Positions 23,551-33,376 are shown, numbered from the stretch's first letter. The stretch: 64,000 bases of DNA from Faecalibacterium sp. An121 (GCF_002160915.1 NZ_NFLM01000012.1:1-64000); one strand, 5' to 3'. Made by a program: numbers and translations. The notes: generated by a model not told the origin, from the sequence alone.

Positions 23551-23937
23551 ATGCTGGAAGCTGGCATCAGCGGCCAGGCCGCTGTCATCGTTACGTCCGC
23601 CAATACCGCCCGGGCTATGGGCAGCGGCACGTTGGAAGTATTCGCTACACCGGCCCTGGCCGCCCTGGCTGAACGGACCTGCTGGGAGAGCGTGGCCCCC
23701 CATCTGGCGCCGGGACAGGGCACTGTGGGCACCAAACTGTCCCTGGAGCACACCGCCCCCACCCCTGTGGGGATGACGGTCACCTGTACCAGTGAACTGC
23801 TGGCGGTCAATGGGCGGACCCTGGTTTTTTCGGTCTCGATGGCGGACGACAAGGGCCCGGTGGGCCATGGCGTCCATGAGCGGGTCATCATCGACGAGGC
23901 GCGGTTTTTGTCCAAGGCGCAGGCCAAGCTGGGCTGA
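23551..23937 (+). CDS. FlK-like hotdog thioesterase
   Basis: A 128-residue single hotdog-fold protein similar to fluoroacetyl-CoA thioesterase FlK. FATPALAALAERTCWESVAPHL contains the Thr-x-Glu-type positions of the family, and GTVGTKLSLEHTAPTPVG contains the conserved His and the APTPVG strand. The frame is open for 50 codons upstream, but AAAGGAGG lies 7 bp before the ATG at 23551, and the family length is about 130. It probably hydrolyses a small acyl-CoA; fluoroacetate is not implied. It appears monocistronic. Confidence 0.82.
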   Translation: MLEAGISGQAAVIVTSANTARAMGSGTLEVFATPALAALAERTCWESVAPHLAPGQGTVGTKLSLEHTAPTPVGMTVTCTSELLAVNGRTLVFSVSMADDKGPVGHGVHERVIIDEARFLSKAQAKLG

Positions 23938-23939
23938 AT

Positions 23940-24155
23940 TTACTGCGGCGGCGGCTCCTTTTCCTGCAAGCGGAGGGGAGGGGGTTCCTGGGCCAGGTAG
24001 GCCGCCTCGGCCCGGGCCTGGGCCTGCTGCAGCAGACGGATGGCCGCCTCATTGGCGCGGAACATCTCCAGGTAAAGCTCTCTGTAATCCGGCGCGGCAA
24101 TGCGCCCCCTTTCTGCCAGAATACTTGTAGGGTGCCCCGCGCCGGCCCGGTCCAT
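23940..24155 (-). CDS. Possible small protein
   Basis: A 71-codon frame converging with the thioesterase gene (2 bp between stops). The product is predicted helical with Ala/Glu/Gln-rich EAAIRLLQQAQARAEAAYL and a Pro-rich tail. A good minus-strand promoter exists at 24253-24281, but a terminator-like hairpin lies between, and I see no clear ribosome binding site at the chosen ATG. I do not recognise it; it may not be translated. Confidence 0.35.
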   Translation of the reverse strand: MDRAGAGHPTSILAERGRIAAPDYRELYLEMFRANEAAIRLLQQAQARAEAAYLAQEPPPLRLQEKEPPPQ

Positions 24156-24183
24156 CCGGGGGAAGGTTTTCCAGCCGGCCGGG

Positions 24184-24228
24184 CAAAAAGAAAAGCCGTT
24201 TTGAAAAGGTATACCTTTCCAAAAGCGG
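24184..24228 (-). terminator. Long palindrome with T-rich tail
   Basis: An imperfect 33-bp palindrome (24196-24228) centred on AAAGGTATACCTTT. On the minus strand it is followed by CTTTTCTTTTTG. Together with the promoter at 24253-24281 it would define a transcript of about 60 nt, or an attenuator. Confidence 0.5.
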
Positions 24229-24252
24229 CCCTGCCTGCGTCTTGCACATCGG

Positions 24253-24281
24253 ATTATAGCACACCAGCGCACGTCTTGCAA
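24253..24281 (-). promoter_or_regulatory. Strong minus-strand promoter
   Basis: TTGCAA (24276-24281), 17-bp spacer, TGC-TATAAT (24253-24258). It drives transcription into the palindrome at 24184-24228 and possibly the small frame beyond. Confidence 0.6.
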
Positions 24282-24370
24282 CCGGCGCGGCCCGAAGGCC
24301 CCCTGTTTTGCAGTGTATACCTTCCAAATCCGCCCCTGCCCATCCCATTCAACGATAAGGAGGAAGTTTC

Positions 24371-25732
24371 ATGCAAAAGATCGTAAGTTTTCTCACGGCC
24401 ATCGTCATGACCCTATCGGGCTTTTTCTTCCCGGGGTCCAGCGGACAGATCTACCTGTTGGGCGAATCCCACGGCGATTCTTCCATCATGGCCGTTGAAC
24501 TGGAGACCTGGGACCGGTACTACCAGCAGGGAATGCGGCATCTGTTCATCGAATGGCCCTACTACGATGCGGAATTCCTGAACCTGTGGATGCAGGCAGA
24601 GGATGACGCCATCCTGACCCAGCTGTTCGAGGATATGGCCGAAACCGCCGCAGCCCAACCGATCTACTGGGATTACTGGCACACCTTCAAGGAGAAGTAT
24701 CCCGAGACGGTGTTCCACGGCACCGACATCGGCCATACCTACCAGAACAGCGGCCCGCGCTATCTGCGCTATCTCGAGCAGACCGGACAAAAGGACTCGG
24801 AGGCCTACCGCATCACCCTGGAAGTGATCGAGCAGGGCAGAGCCTATTATGAGGACCACGGCGGCAGTTATGCCTTCCGGGAGCCTCTGATGGTCCACAA
24901 CTTCCAGCGCGCCTACGACGCTTTGCCCGCCGGCACCAGCATCATGGGCATCTACGGCGCGGCCCACACCAACCCCGGCGATACCGTCGAGGGCACCAGC
25001 GACCCCAACATGGCCAGCCAGCTGCAGGAGATCTACGGCGACCGCCTGCACACCACCGACCTCACCGCCTATACCATCGACGACAGCCAGACCGGCCAGA
25101 CCCAGCCCGTAACCATTGGCGGCCAGGACTTCACCGCCGTGCAGGTGCTCCGGGCCGTCCGGCAGTCCACCGGTGAGAGCTATACCTACTGGCTGGTGCC
25201 CGACGCCTACACCGCCGCACTGGGTCAGCCCCGCAACGAGACGTTCTCACCCATTTCCAATTTCCCGGCCGCACTGGAAGTCGGTCAGGTGTTCCTCTAC
25301 GACCACAGCCTGCCGGATGGTTCCACCGAGCGCTTTTTCTATTATTACGATGGCTCGCAGTATTTGGATGTGCAGGTGGCCTGGGGCTTTGGCGCCGATC
25401 TGGAGCCGCTCCAAATCGGTCAGACCCGGACCCTCACCATTGCCGGCAAAGATTACACCGCCGTCAACCAGGGGACCACGGACCTGAGCGTTGTTTTTCC
25501 CCAGTACCGGAGCCGGACCTTCTGGCTGGTCCGGGACGCCTACGGCGATGTGAAAAACCTGCCCGCCATCGCCAATATGCTGCCCTATGACAACTACCCC
25601 GACGATGTGGAGGAGGGCCAGGTGTGGGCCATAGAGTACACGCTGCCCGACGGCAGCATCCAATGGGAATACTACCGGGCCGACGGCGCCTTGTACAACG
25701 GCCGGCCCGCCACCACCCAGTTTGAGGGCTGA
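24371..25732 (+). CDS. Secreted EreA/ChaN-like protein with duplicated C-terminal domain
   Basis: A 453-residue secreted protein: signal peptide (QKIVSFLTAIVMTLSGFFFPG), then an EreA/ChaN/TraB-like (Tiki superfamily) domain with LLGESHGDSSIM (about 29-40) and GIYGAAHTNPGD (about 193-204), which carry the paired Glu/His and His expected of the active site. The C-terminal part is two tandem copies of a roughly 90-residue unit (about 240-340 and 350-445), each with TI(G/A)G(Q/K)D(F/Y)TAV, WLV(P/R)DAY, GQV and LPDGS. No family name fits the repeat unit. AAGGAGG precedes the ATG. A hydrolytic or substrate-binding role outside the cell is likely; the target is unknown. Confidence 0.72.
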   Translation: MQKIVSFLTAIVMTLSGFFFPGSSGQIYLLGESHGDSSIMAVELETWDRYYQQGMRHLFIEWPYYDAEFLNLWMQAEDDAILTQLFEDMAETAAAQPIYWDYWHTFKEKYPETVFHGTDIGHTYQNSGPRYLRYLEQTGQKDSEAYRITLEVIEQGRAYYEDHGGSYAFREPLMVHNFQRAYDALPAGTSIMGIYGAAHTNPGDTVEGTSDPNMASQLQEIYGDRLHTTDLTAYTIDDSQTGQTQPVTIGGQDFTAVQVLRAVRQSTGESYTYWLVPDAYTAALGQPRNETFSPISNFPAALEVGQVFLYDHSLPDGSTERFFYYYDGSQYLDVQVAWGFGADLEPLQIGQTRTLTIAGKDYTAVNQGTTDLSVVFPQYRSRTFWLVRDAYGDVKNLPAIANMLPYDNYPDDVEEGQVWAIEYTLPDGSIQWEYYRADGALYNGRPATTQFEG

Positions 25733-25773
25733 CAGCCCGAAGAAAAGCCGGACTTTTCTCCCGGCAGGGGTTT

Positions 25774-25807
25774 CACTTTGTTCAAATTTGTGATATAATA
25801 CAAAGTG
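25774..25807 (+). promoter_or_regulatory. marR-type promoter framed by an inverted repeat
   Basis: TATAAT at 25794-25799. CACTTTGT (25774-25781) and ACAAAGTG (25800-25807) are perfect inverted repeats flanking the -10, consistent with autorepression by the encoded MarR protein. Confidence 0.6.
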
Positions 25808-25835
25808 TAGATATACCCAGAAAGGGGGAAAGTCC

Positions 25836-26330
25836 ATGCTGGAGGACGTGTTCCAGGCCGTATACACCAAATTCAAGCTGCATTTTTATCAAAAGGTGTT
25901 CCATCGGTTCGCCACACGGGAGGCCACCCTGACCACCGTGGAATCCTTTTGCATGGAGGGCATCATGGCCCTGGGGGAACCCACCATCGCGGAATTTTCC
26001 CGCATGATGCAGATCTCCACCCCCAACGCCGCCTATAAGATCGGCAGCCTTGTGCGCAAGGGCTATGTGGAGAAGATCCAGTCCACCACCGACCGGCGGG
26101 AATACCACCTGCGCCCCACCCAGAAGTATATCGACTATTACAGCATCAGCTATGCATACCTGCACACCGTCATCGAGCGGGTGCGCCAGCGCTTTTCGCC
26201 CGAGGACGTGGCCAAGCTGGAGGAGATGCTGACCATCATCAACGACGAGCTGATGCCCGAGCTGCAGCTGCCTCCCAAAAAAGAGGCGGGCGCCGGGGCC
26301 TCCAAACCTTCCGGCTCCGACCCGGAATGA
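25836..26330 (+). CDS. MarR-family transcription regulator
   Basis: A 164-residue winged-helix protein. PTIAEFSRMMQISTPNAAYKIGSLVRKGYVEKI (about 48-80) holds the helix-turn-helix, and the wing follows with STTDRREYHLRPT. Helices at both ends form the dimerisation region and the C-terminus is a disordered Pro/Ala/Ser tail. AAAGGGGGAAA precedes the ATG. It is transcribed alone; the inverted repeat around its promoter suggests negative autoregulation. The ligand and other targets cannot be seen; the convergent EamA exporter is one possibility. Confidence 0.85.
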   Translation: MLEDVFQAVYTKFKLHFYQKVFHRFATREATLTTVESFCMEGIMALGEPTIAEFSRMMQISTPNAAYKIGSLVRKGYVEKIQSTTDRREYHLRPTQKYIDYYSISYAYLHTVIERVRQRFSPEDVAKLEEMLTIINDELMPELQLPPKKEAGAGASKPSGSDPE

Positions 26331-26345
26331 CCATCCCACCCAAAA

Positions 26346-26392
26346 CAGCAACACCGCTCCGGCGCGATCGGCGCCGGGGCGGTTTGTTTTTG
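26346..26392 (+). terminator. Terminator of the MarR gene
   Basis: ACCGCTCCGGCGC-GATC-GGCGCCGGGGCGGT followed by TTGTTTTTG. Confidence 0.85.
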
Positions 26393-26422
26393 TCCGCAAA
26401 GGGCAGGGGCGGCGGGCAAAAC

Positions 26423-26448
26423 AAAAAGCGCCACGCTTTCGCGGGCGC
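26423..26448 (-). terminator. Terminator of the EamA gene
   Basis: Minus strand GCGCCCGC-GAAA-GCGTGGCGC followed by TTTTTG, 21 bp past the stop. Confidence 0.75.
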
Positions 26449-26469
26449 ATACGGCGCATCCATTCTATT

Positions 26470-26883
26470 TTACAGCACCATCAGCAGGGTGCCCGCGCCG
26501 ATCAGGACGCAGCCGAACAGGCTCTTGGATGTGAAGGGCTCATGCAGAAAGACAAAGGCCAGCACCAGAGTGATCACCACACTGAGCTTATCCACCGGCA
26601 CCACCTTGCTGGCCGCGCCGATCTGCAGCGCATGGTAATAGCACAGCCAGGATGCCCCTGTGGCCAGGCCCGACAGGATCAAAAACAGCCAGCTTTTGGG
26701 GCCGATGCCCTGGATGCCCTTCTGGGCGCCGGTCAAAAAGACCATCCCCCAGGCCAGCGCCAGGACCACGGCCGTCCGTATGGCGGTGGCCAGGTTGGAG
26801 TCCACCCCCTCGATGCCCACCTTGGCCAGGATGGATGTCAGGGCCGCGAACACCGCCGACCCCAAAGCAAACAGAAACCACAT
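26470..26883 (-). CDS. Half-length EamA-family transporter
   Basis: A 137-residue membrane protein equal to one EamA repeat, with five helices. It starts WFLFALGSAVFAALTSILAKVGI, has WLCYYHALQIGAASKVVPVDKLSVV (about 79-103) typical of the repeat's end, and closes with HEP and a final helix. Such single-domain members act as dimers. AGGTG lies upstream of the ATG. It is monocistronic with its own promoter and terminator. Confidence 0.85.
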   Translation of the reverse strand: MWFLFALGSAVFAALTSILAKVGIEGVDSNLATAIRTAVVLALAWGMVFLTGAQKGIQGIGPKSWLFLILSGLATGASWLCYYHALQIGAASKVVPVDKLSVVITLVLAFVFLHEPFTSKSLFGCVLIGAGTLLMVL

Positions 26884-26905
26884 TCCGTATCACCTCGATG
26901 TTTTT

Positions 26906-26934
26906 ATTATAGCGCTGCTCATCCTCCTGTACAA
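26906..26934 (-). promoter_or_regulatory. Promoter of the half-length EamA gene
   Basis: Minus strand TTGTAC (26929-26934), 17-bp spacer, TATAAT (26906-26911). Confidence 0.75.
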
Positions 26935-26940
26935 GAGCAC

Positions 26941-26972
26941 AAAAACGCCCCCATGTTCAAAACACGGGGGCG
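26941..26972 (-). terminator. Terminator after the GH154-like gene
   Basis: Minus strand GCCCCCGTGTT/AACATGGGGGC stem then TTTTTG; end of the glycan-utilisation operon. Confidence 0.85.
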
Positions 26973-26977
26973 CCGTT

Positions 26978-28663
26978 TTAACCCTGGGCTTTGATCTCGG
27001 TTTCGAGAACGGTGTGGCCCTGGGGGATGTCATAGCGCACCGCCGGGATGCGGACGTTGGGGCTGTACAGGCTGACGTTGGGGTCGCACTGGATGACGGT
27101 CCCTTCGCCGCTGCCGCTGACGGTGCAGCTCAAAGTCCGGTTGCGGGCGCTGGCCTGGCCGCCGGCGGTGGACTCCAGATAGCCGGGGGCAAAGCAGGGG
27201 ACCGCAAAGCCGCAGTCATACGCTTCGCACGCCCAGCTGCTGTCGATCTCGTGGCGGCGGATGTGGCCCTGGGGGGTGGGTATGATGGTGGTGGTCACCT
27301 GGATGCCCGGGAAGGGGCTCCACCGGCTGACCACGCGGTCCTCCTGGATCTGGTGGGAGAGGGATACCTTCCGCACAAACACATTGTCGTCGATGACAAA
27401 GGCCAGCATACTGTCGGGAGCCGCCTGCCAGATCACCTCGCGGCTGCGGGAGGCGCAGAACCCAAACCGGGTATCGTAGGCGAACTTGGCGTATTTCTCG
27501 GGGAACTGGCCGTGGCCATGTCCCTCGTTGACCCCGGCGGCATAGGCGGTCACCCGGCCGCCGGAGCGGGCCACCAGCATATTGGCATGGGGCATGGGCT
27601 TGACCGCGTCCAGCTCGGGCAGGGGCAGGGCCTCCGCCTGCCAGAAGGGGTGGTCATCCGGCAAAGCCAGCAGAATGAAGCTCTTCATCCCCCAGTAGGG
27701 GCTGCCGGGGGCGTTGTACCGCTCGGCCATGTACATCTGGGGATAGCAGTAGCCGATGGTCAGGATGCCGTCCCGGTCGAACATCTTCTGCTCCAGCCAC
27801 CAGTGGAAGTTGCGGACGATCAGCCCCTTCATCACCCCCAGGGGGAAGGGCTCCAGCCCGGCCCAGACGCAGGCCGCCCAGAAGCAGTTTTGGGCGAAGC
27901 GGTAGGTCAGGCTGCGGCCATAGGGCAGGGCCGCGCCGTTCTCGTCGAACCAGTAGATGAACTGCTGTGCGAACAGCTCCGCCCGGCCGCGGTAGAGCGC
28001 CGCCCGCTCGGGGTCGGTGTCCGCGGCGAATTTGGAGTAGAGCACCCCGTAATACTGGATGGCCCAGGGGATGTAGTAATCCTTCTGGGGGCTGGCGCCG
28101 TCGGTGGACCAGCCGTCCCCGCTGTAATAGCTGTCGATCCGGGCCAGGCCCCGGGCCATGTTGTCGGGGTCGTAGGGCATCCCGCACTTTTTCAGGGCCA
28201 GGTTGACCAGGATCATAAAGAACTGCCAGTTGCACTCGGGGATCTGGTGGTGGTTGATTTGGTCCAGCCAGCGGGCCAGGTTCTGCTTTTCGGTGTCCGA
28301 GAGGGGGTCCCACAGCTTTTCGGGGACGGTGAGCAGGCCGCAGGCGATGGCGGCCATCTCGACAAAGCACTGGTCGTAGTCCCCGCACTCCCCCCAGTAT
28401 TCGGGGTTCTGGGGGTCCGCGCCGGCGGCCAGGCCGCGGCGGTAGATCTCCTCAAAGGCGGGGTCCGAACCGCCCCCCGCCCAGAAGGGCACCAGCGCCC
28501 ACAAAGGCCGGCTGAACGCCTCCAGCTCGATGGCGGCCTGGCCATAGGTGACGCCGGTCTCCCCCAGGTGGAGCCGGGCCCGCCCCGCCGAATAGCAGGG
28601 CTTGAGAGGGTCAAGGAACAGGTGCATCAGCGCCTGGAAATCCTGTTTGGAAGAAAGCTGCAT
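26978..28663 (-). CDS. DUF2264 / GH154-like protein
   Basis: A 561-residue protein with an (alpha/alpha) barrel N-terminal domain (about 1-370) and a beta-rich C-terminal domain. Family-typical segments are YWGECGDYDQCFVEMAAIACG, WQFFMILVNLALKKCG, YYSGDGWSTDGASPQKDYYIPWA and NEGHGHGQFPEKYAKFAY. DUF2264 proteins include enzymes classed as GH154 beta-glucuronidases, so an exo-acting uronidase is plausible. There is no signal peptide; it should act on imported oligosaccharides. The ATG at 28663 follows GTGAGG. It is the last gene of the operon with the GH88-like enzyme and the ABC transporter. Confidence 0.82.
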   Translation of the reverse strand: MQLSSKQDFQALMHLFLDPLKPCYSAGRARLHLGETGVTYGQAAIELEAFSRPLWALVPFWAGGGSDPAFEEIYRRGLAAGADPQNPEYWGECGDYDQCFVEMAAIACGLLTVPEKLWDPLSDTEKQNLARWLDQINHHQIPECNWQFFMILVNLALKKCGMPYDPDNMARGLARIDSYYSGDGWSTDGASPQKDYYIPWAIQYYGVLYSKFAADTDPERAALYRGRAELFAQQFIYWFDENGAALPYGRSLTYRFAQNCFWAACVWAGLEPFPLGVMKGLIVRNFHWWLEQKMFDRDGILTIGYCYPQMYMAERYNAPGSPYWGMKSFILLALPDDHPFWQAEALPLPELDAVKPMPHANMLVARSGGRVTAYAAGVNEGHGHGQFPEKYAKFAYDTRFGFCASRSREVIWQAAPDSMLAFVIDDNVFVRKVSLSHQIQEDRVVSRWSPFPGIQVTTTIIPTPQGHIRRHEIDSSWACEAYDCGFAVPCFAPGYLESTAGGQASARNRTLSCTVSGSGEGTVIQCDPNVSLYSPNVRIPAVRYDIPQGHTVLETEIKAQG

Positions 28664-28715
28664 ACAGTTTGCCTCACTTATCGTTTCTAGGTCCAAAAGC
28701 AGGCAGAGCGCCTGC

Positions 28716-29876
28716 TCACCAATACATCTCCCAGTCTTTGGTCAGACGGGTCAGCGCTTCCATATAGAAGTAGTCGCCCCAGCTGGTACACTCATCCACG
28801 CCCTCAGGGGTGCAGGTGTTGTAGGGGCTCTTTTTGCTGTAAGTGCCGTGGAGCAGCTGCCCCGAACCCAGGGTGCCGGGCCGGACGGCGTAGTGGTCCC
28901 ACAAAGAGGCCACCATCTGCCGGGCCAGGGTGCGCCAGCTCTCGGCCTCGGCGGGGTCGGCATACTTGGCCGCCTCTAGCAGGCCGCAGGCCACGATGGC
29001 CGCCGAGGAGGAGTCCCGGGGCTCGCCGCTCTCGGGGGCAAAGATCATATCCCAGCAGGGCACCAGGTCGTCGGGCAGCCGGGAGAGGTAGAACGCCAGC
29101 GCCTTGCGGAACACCTCCAGGAATTTGGGGTCGTGGGTGTAGGTGTAGCCGATGGCGCTGCCATAGACCCCCCAGGCCTGGCCCCGGGCCCAGAAGCTGT
29201 CGTCCTTGTAGCCCTGGCAGGTACGGCCTCCCTTGGGGGTGCCGTCGGGGTTCATGTAGAAGGTGTGGTAGGTGCTGCCGTCCGACCGGAAGGAATAGGC
29301 CAGGCAGGTGGCCGTGTGGGCCGCGGCGATCCGGCGGTATTTGTCATCCCCGGTCTCCTCCGAGGCCCAGTAGAGCAGGGGCACATTGAGCATACAGTCG
29401 ATGATGAAGCGGTAGTTCTCGGGGTCGTCCATGGTGCCCCAGGCCTGGAGAAAGCGCCCGCTGGGCTGGTAGCGGGTCAGCAGCTGGTCCGCCGCCGCAA
29501 GGGCGGCCGCCCGGCCCTTTTCGCTGCCCACCAGCTTCCAGGCTGCCACGCAGGAAGGGCTGTACAGAAAGCCCATGTCGTGGTGGTCCACCTCCACCTT
29601 CCGGCGGATGCGGTCGGCAAAGCTGTCCACCTGGGCCAGGGCGGCGGCTTTCAGGGTCTCCTGGCCGGTGGCCTCATAGGCCAGCCAGATCTCCCCGGGC
29701 CAGAAGCCGCAGGTCCACTGGTTGTTGGGGCAGCCGGGGTAGACGCCGCCCACGCTGGAGTGGTTCTGGCACTGCCAGGTGTACAGGGGAAGGTTGGTCT
29801 CCACCTGGCGGCAGGCGTCGGCCAGGGCCTGCCGGGCCTCGGAGTCGGTGAGGACGCGGTTTGGGAAGGTGCGCAT
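28716..29876 (-). CDS. GH88-family unsaturated glucuronyl hydrolase
   Basis: A 386-residue (alpha/alpha)6-barrel enzyme that removes the 4,5-unsaturated uronic acid left by polysaccharide lyases. The two conserved acids fall at Asp100 (DHHDMGFLYS) and Asp160 (FIIDCMLNVPLLYWA), matching the catalytic Asp pair spaced about 60 residues apart in characterised UGLs. GYKDDSFWARGQAWGVYG (about 248-265) is another signature. No signal peptide, so it is intracellular. AAGGAGG lies before the ATG at 29876. It complements the heparinase-like lyase encoded at 38 kb. Confidence 0.9.
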   Translation of the reverse strand: MRTFPNRVLTDSEARQALADACRQVETNLPLYTWQCQNHSSVGGVYPGCPNNQWTCGFWPGEIWLAYEATGQETLKAAALAQVDSFADRIRRKVEVDHHDMGFLYSPSCVAAWKLVGSEKGRAAALAAADQLLTRYQPSGRFLQAWGTMDDPENYRFIIDCMLNVPLLYWASEETGDDKYRRIAAAHTATCLAYSFRSDGSTYHTFYMNPDGTPKGGRTCQGYKDDSFWARGQAWGVYGSAIGYTYTHDPKFLEVFRKALAFYLSRLPDDLVPCWDMIFAPESGEPRDSSSAAIVACGLLEAAKYADPAEAESWRTLARQMVASLWDHYAVRPGTLGSGQLLHGTYSKKSPYNTCTPEGVDECTSWGDYFYMEALTRLTKDWEMYW

Positions 29877-29895
29877 ACAATGCCTCCTTGCAGAC

Positions 29896-29937
29896 AAAAG
29901 AAGGCGGGGCCGGGCAAACGCCCCGGCCCCGCCCCGT
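29896..29937 (-). terminator. Intra-operon hairpin between permease and hydrolase genes
   Basis: Minus strand GGCGGGGCCGGGGC/GCCCGGCCCCGCC stem followed by TTCTTTTG. The imperfect T-run suggests partial termination that lowers enzyme expression relative to the transporter. Confidence 0.6.
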
Positions 29938-29982
29938 TGATGTTGGGATATCGTCAAAGACAGGGTCCCTCGCGGGCGGATC

Positions 29983-30843
29983 TCAGCCCTTGATGCCGCT
30001 GGAAGCGACGCCCTGGACGAAGTATTTCTGGAGGGACAGGAATACGATCAGCACCGGGATCAGCACCACGACCGACGCGGCCATGATCAGGCCATATTCC
30101 GCCGAATACTGGGAGATGAACATGCGCAGGCCGATCTGGATGGTCTTGAGCTCGGTCCGGGTCAGGTAGATCAGGGGACCAAGGAAGTCGTTCCAGGTGT
30201 TGACGAAGGTGAAGATGGTCAAGGTGGACAGGGCCGGCAGGCTGAGGGGCAGCATGATGTGCCACCAGATGCCGTATTCCGTCAGGCCGTCGATCCGGGC
30301 GGCCTCGCACAGCTCGCTGGGCACCCCTTCATAGAACTGCTTCATCAAAAAGACGCCGAAGGCGCTGAACGCCTGCAGGCACATGATGGCCAGGTGGGTG
30401 TTGTTCAGTCCCCAGGAGCTCATCATCATGAACTGGGGCACCATGTAGGCCTGCCAGGGCACCGCGATGGTGGCGATGTAGCCCAGGAACAGGACGTTCT
30501 TGCCCTTGAACTGCATCTTGGCGAAGGCGTAAGCCGCAAAGGACGAGGTGAACAGCTGCAGCAGGGTGACCACGATGGTGATCTTGGCGGTGTTCTTGAT
30601 GAAGGTCAGCAGGGGGATCTCGGTCCAGATGTCCACATAGTTCTGCCAGCGGGGGTTTGCGGGGATCCACTGGATGGGGAAGCCGAACACGTCCTTGTTC
30701 TCTTTGAAGGAGGAGGAGAGCATCCACAAAAAGGGCAGCAGCATGAAGGCGGTAATGACGATCAGGAAGAAGTAGATCATGAACCGCATGATGGCGTTGC
30801 GCCGCTTCTGGGACGCATGATCTTTGACAGCAGAAACAGCCAT
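29983..30843 (-). CDS. Sugar ABC transporter permease (MalG type)
   Basis: A 286-residue inner-membrane permease with six helices. The cytoplasmic EAA loop reads EAARIDGLTEYGIWWHIMLP (about 192-211), which contacts the ATPase. FKENKDVFGFP near residue 47 is typical of the carbohydrate CUT1 family. It pairs with the MalF-type permease encoded 15 bp upstream. No ATPase gene is present in the locus, so a shared MsmK-like ATPase encoded elsewhere must energise it (established for several Firmicutes CUT1 systems; inferred here). Confidence 0.92.
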   Translation of the reverse strand: MAVSAVKDHASQKRRNAIMRFMIYFFLIVITAFMLLPFLWMLSSSFKENKDVFGFPIQWIPANPRWQNYVDIWTEIPLLTFIKNTAKITIVVTLLQLFTSSFAAYAFAKMQFKGKNVLFLGYIATIAVPWQAYMVPQFMMMSSWGLNNTHLAIMCLQAFSAFGVFLMKQFYEGVPSELCEAARIDGLTEYGIWWHIMLPLSLPALSTLTIFTFVNTWNDFLGPLIYLTRTELKTIQIGLRMFISQYSAEYGLIMAASVVVLIPVLIVFLSLQKYFVQGVASSGIKG

Positions 30844-30858
30844 GGTTATCCTCCTCCC

Positions 30859-31785
30859 TTAATTTTCGCCCCGCGAGCCGCGGAACTGGATGACGGTCAC
30901 GATCAGCACCAGTACGAACAGCACCATGGCGATGGCGCTGGCATAGCCATACTTGGGGGTGTTGACGAACGCGACGTTGTAGATGTAGTACACCAGGGTC
31001 ATGGTGGCGTTGCCGGGACCGCCCTGGGTGATCATGTACATCTGGTCGTAGACCTTGAAGCCCGAGATGGTCAGCATGATGACCACAAAGAAGGTGGTGG
31101 GGCGCAGCTGGGGCAGGGTGATGTGCCAGAACTGCTGCCAGCGGTTGGCGCCGTCCAGTTCAGCGGCCTCGTTCAGGTCGGGGTTGCAGCCCTGCAGGCC
31201 GGCCAGATAGATGACCATATAGTAGCCCATGTTCTTCCACACGCTGAACAGGATGACCGTCAGCATGGCAGTATCCTTGCCCGCAGCCCAGCGGGGCAGG
31301 TTCTCCACGCCCAGGGCGGCCAGCAGCGAGTTGACCGGACCCATGGCGGGGTTGAAGATCATGTTCCACACGGCGGCCACCGCGACCAGCGATGCCACGT
31401 AGGGGAAGAAGGCCACGGTGCGGAAGAAGTTGCGCAGGCGGACGTTCTGGTTGAGCAGAACCGCCATGGCCAGGCTGCACACCAGCGTCAGGGGCACCGT
31501 GCCCACCACATAGACGATGGTGTTGACCAGAGCCGCCTGGAAGATGCGGTCGGTCTGGAACAGTCGGATGAAGTTGGAAATGCCCACAAACTCGATGGCG
31601 TGGCGGCCGTCCCAGGAGCAGAAGGCCAGCGCGATGGCAAAGACCATGGGCACCAGTGTAAAGACACAGAAGCCGATGAAGTTGGGGGCGATGAAGGTGT
31701 AAGCGGTCAAAGTATCCCGCACCGATTTCCGCAGCACTTTGCGGGGCGGCTTGTCCGCCTTGACGGCAGCGGCAGGATTGGCCAT
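30859..31785 (-). CDS. Sugar ABC transporter permease (MalF/UgpA type)
   Basis: A 308-residue permease with six helices after a charged N-terminus (AAVKADKPPRKVLRKSV). AYTFIAPNFIGFCVFTLVP is the first helix and EAAELDGANRWQQFWHITLP (about 210-229) is the EAA loop. It forms the heterodimeric channel with the MalG-type protein. A GGAGGAA site lies upstream of the ATG. It is downstream of the binding-protein gene, separated by a strong hairpin. Confidence 0.92.
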   Translation of the reverse strand: MANPAAAVKADKPPRKVLRKSVRDTLTAYTFIAPNFIGFCVFTLVPMVFAIALAFCSWDGRHAIEFVGISNFIRLFQTDRIFQAALVNTIVYVVGTVPLTLVCSLAMAVLLNQNVRLRNFFRTVAFFPYVASLVAVAAVWNMIFNPAMGPVNSLLAALGVENLPRWAAGKDTAMLTVILFSVWKNMGYYMVIYLAGLQGCNPDLNEAAELDGANRWQQFWHITLPQLRPTTFFVVIMLTISGFKVYDQMYMITQGGPGNATMTLVYYIYNVAFVNTPKYGYASAIAMVLFVLVLIVTVIQFRGSRGEN

Positions 31786-31816
31786 AGGGGAGTTCCTCCT
31801 TTCCGAGTCACTTACA

Positions 31817-31851
31817 AATAAAGCGGGGCGGGCGTCAGATGCCCGCCCCGC
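31817..31851 (-). terminator. Hairpin between binding-protein and permease genes
   Basis: Minus strand GCGGGGCGGGC/GCCCGCCCCGC stem then TTTATTTG. It likely gives partial termination and excess binding protein over permease. Confidence 0.75.
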
Positions 31852-31886
31852 ACCGGTACAAAAGGATCAGGCGCTCCGCACAGCAA

Positions 31887-33209
<1,323 letters not shown>

Positions 33210-33313
33210 GATCTTTGCCTCCTGTGGAAATCTTCTTCTCTTTCTTCTTGGGACCTTTGGGGAATCCCGGCGTCCCGCCCGGGTCTCGATGGGCGGGCGC
33301 CTTCTTTATCTAT

Positions 33314-33342
33314 ACTATAATGCGGCGGGCTTTTGTTCGGAA
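33314..33342 (-). promoter_or_regulatory. Promoter of the sugar transporter operon
   Basis: Minus strand TTCCGA (33337-33342), 17-bp spacer, TATAGT (33314-33319). The weak -35 fits an activator-dependent promoter, possibly the AraC-type YesN-like regulator encoded at 36.8 kb. Confidence 0.45.
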
Positions 33343-33376
33343 TGGAAAATCCCCAAAACGGCCTGCAATATTTTTA

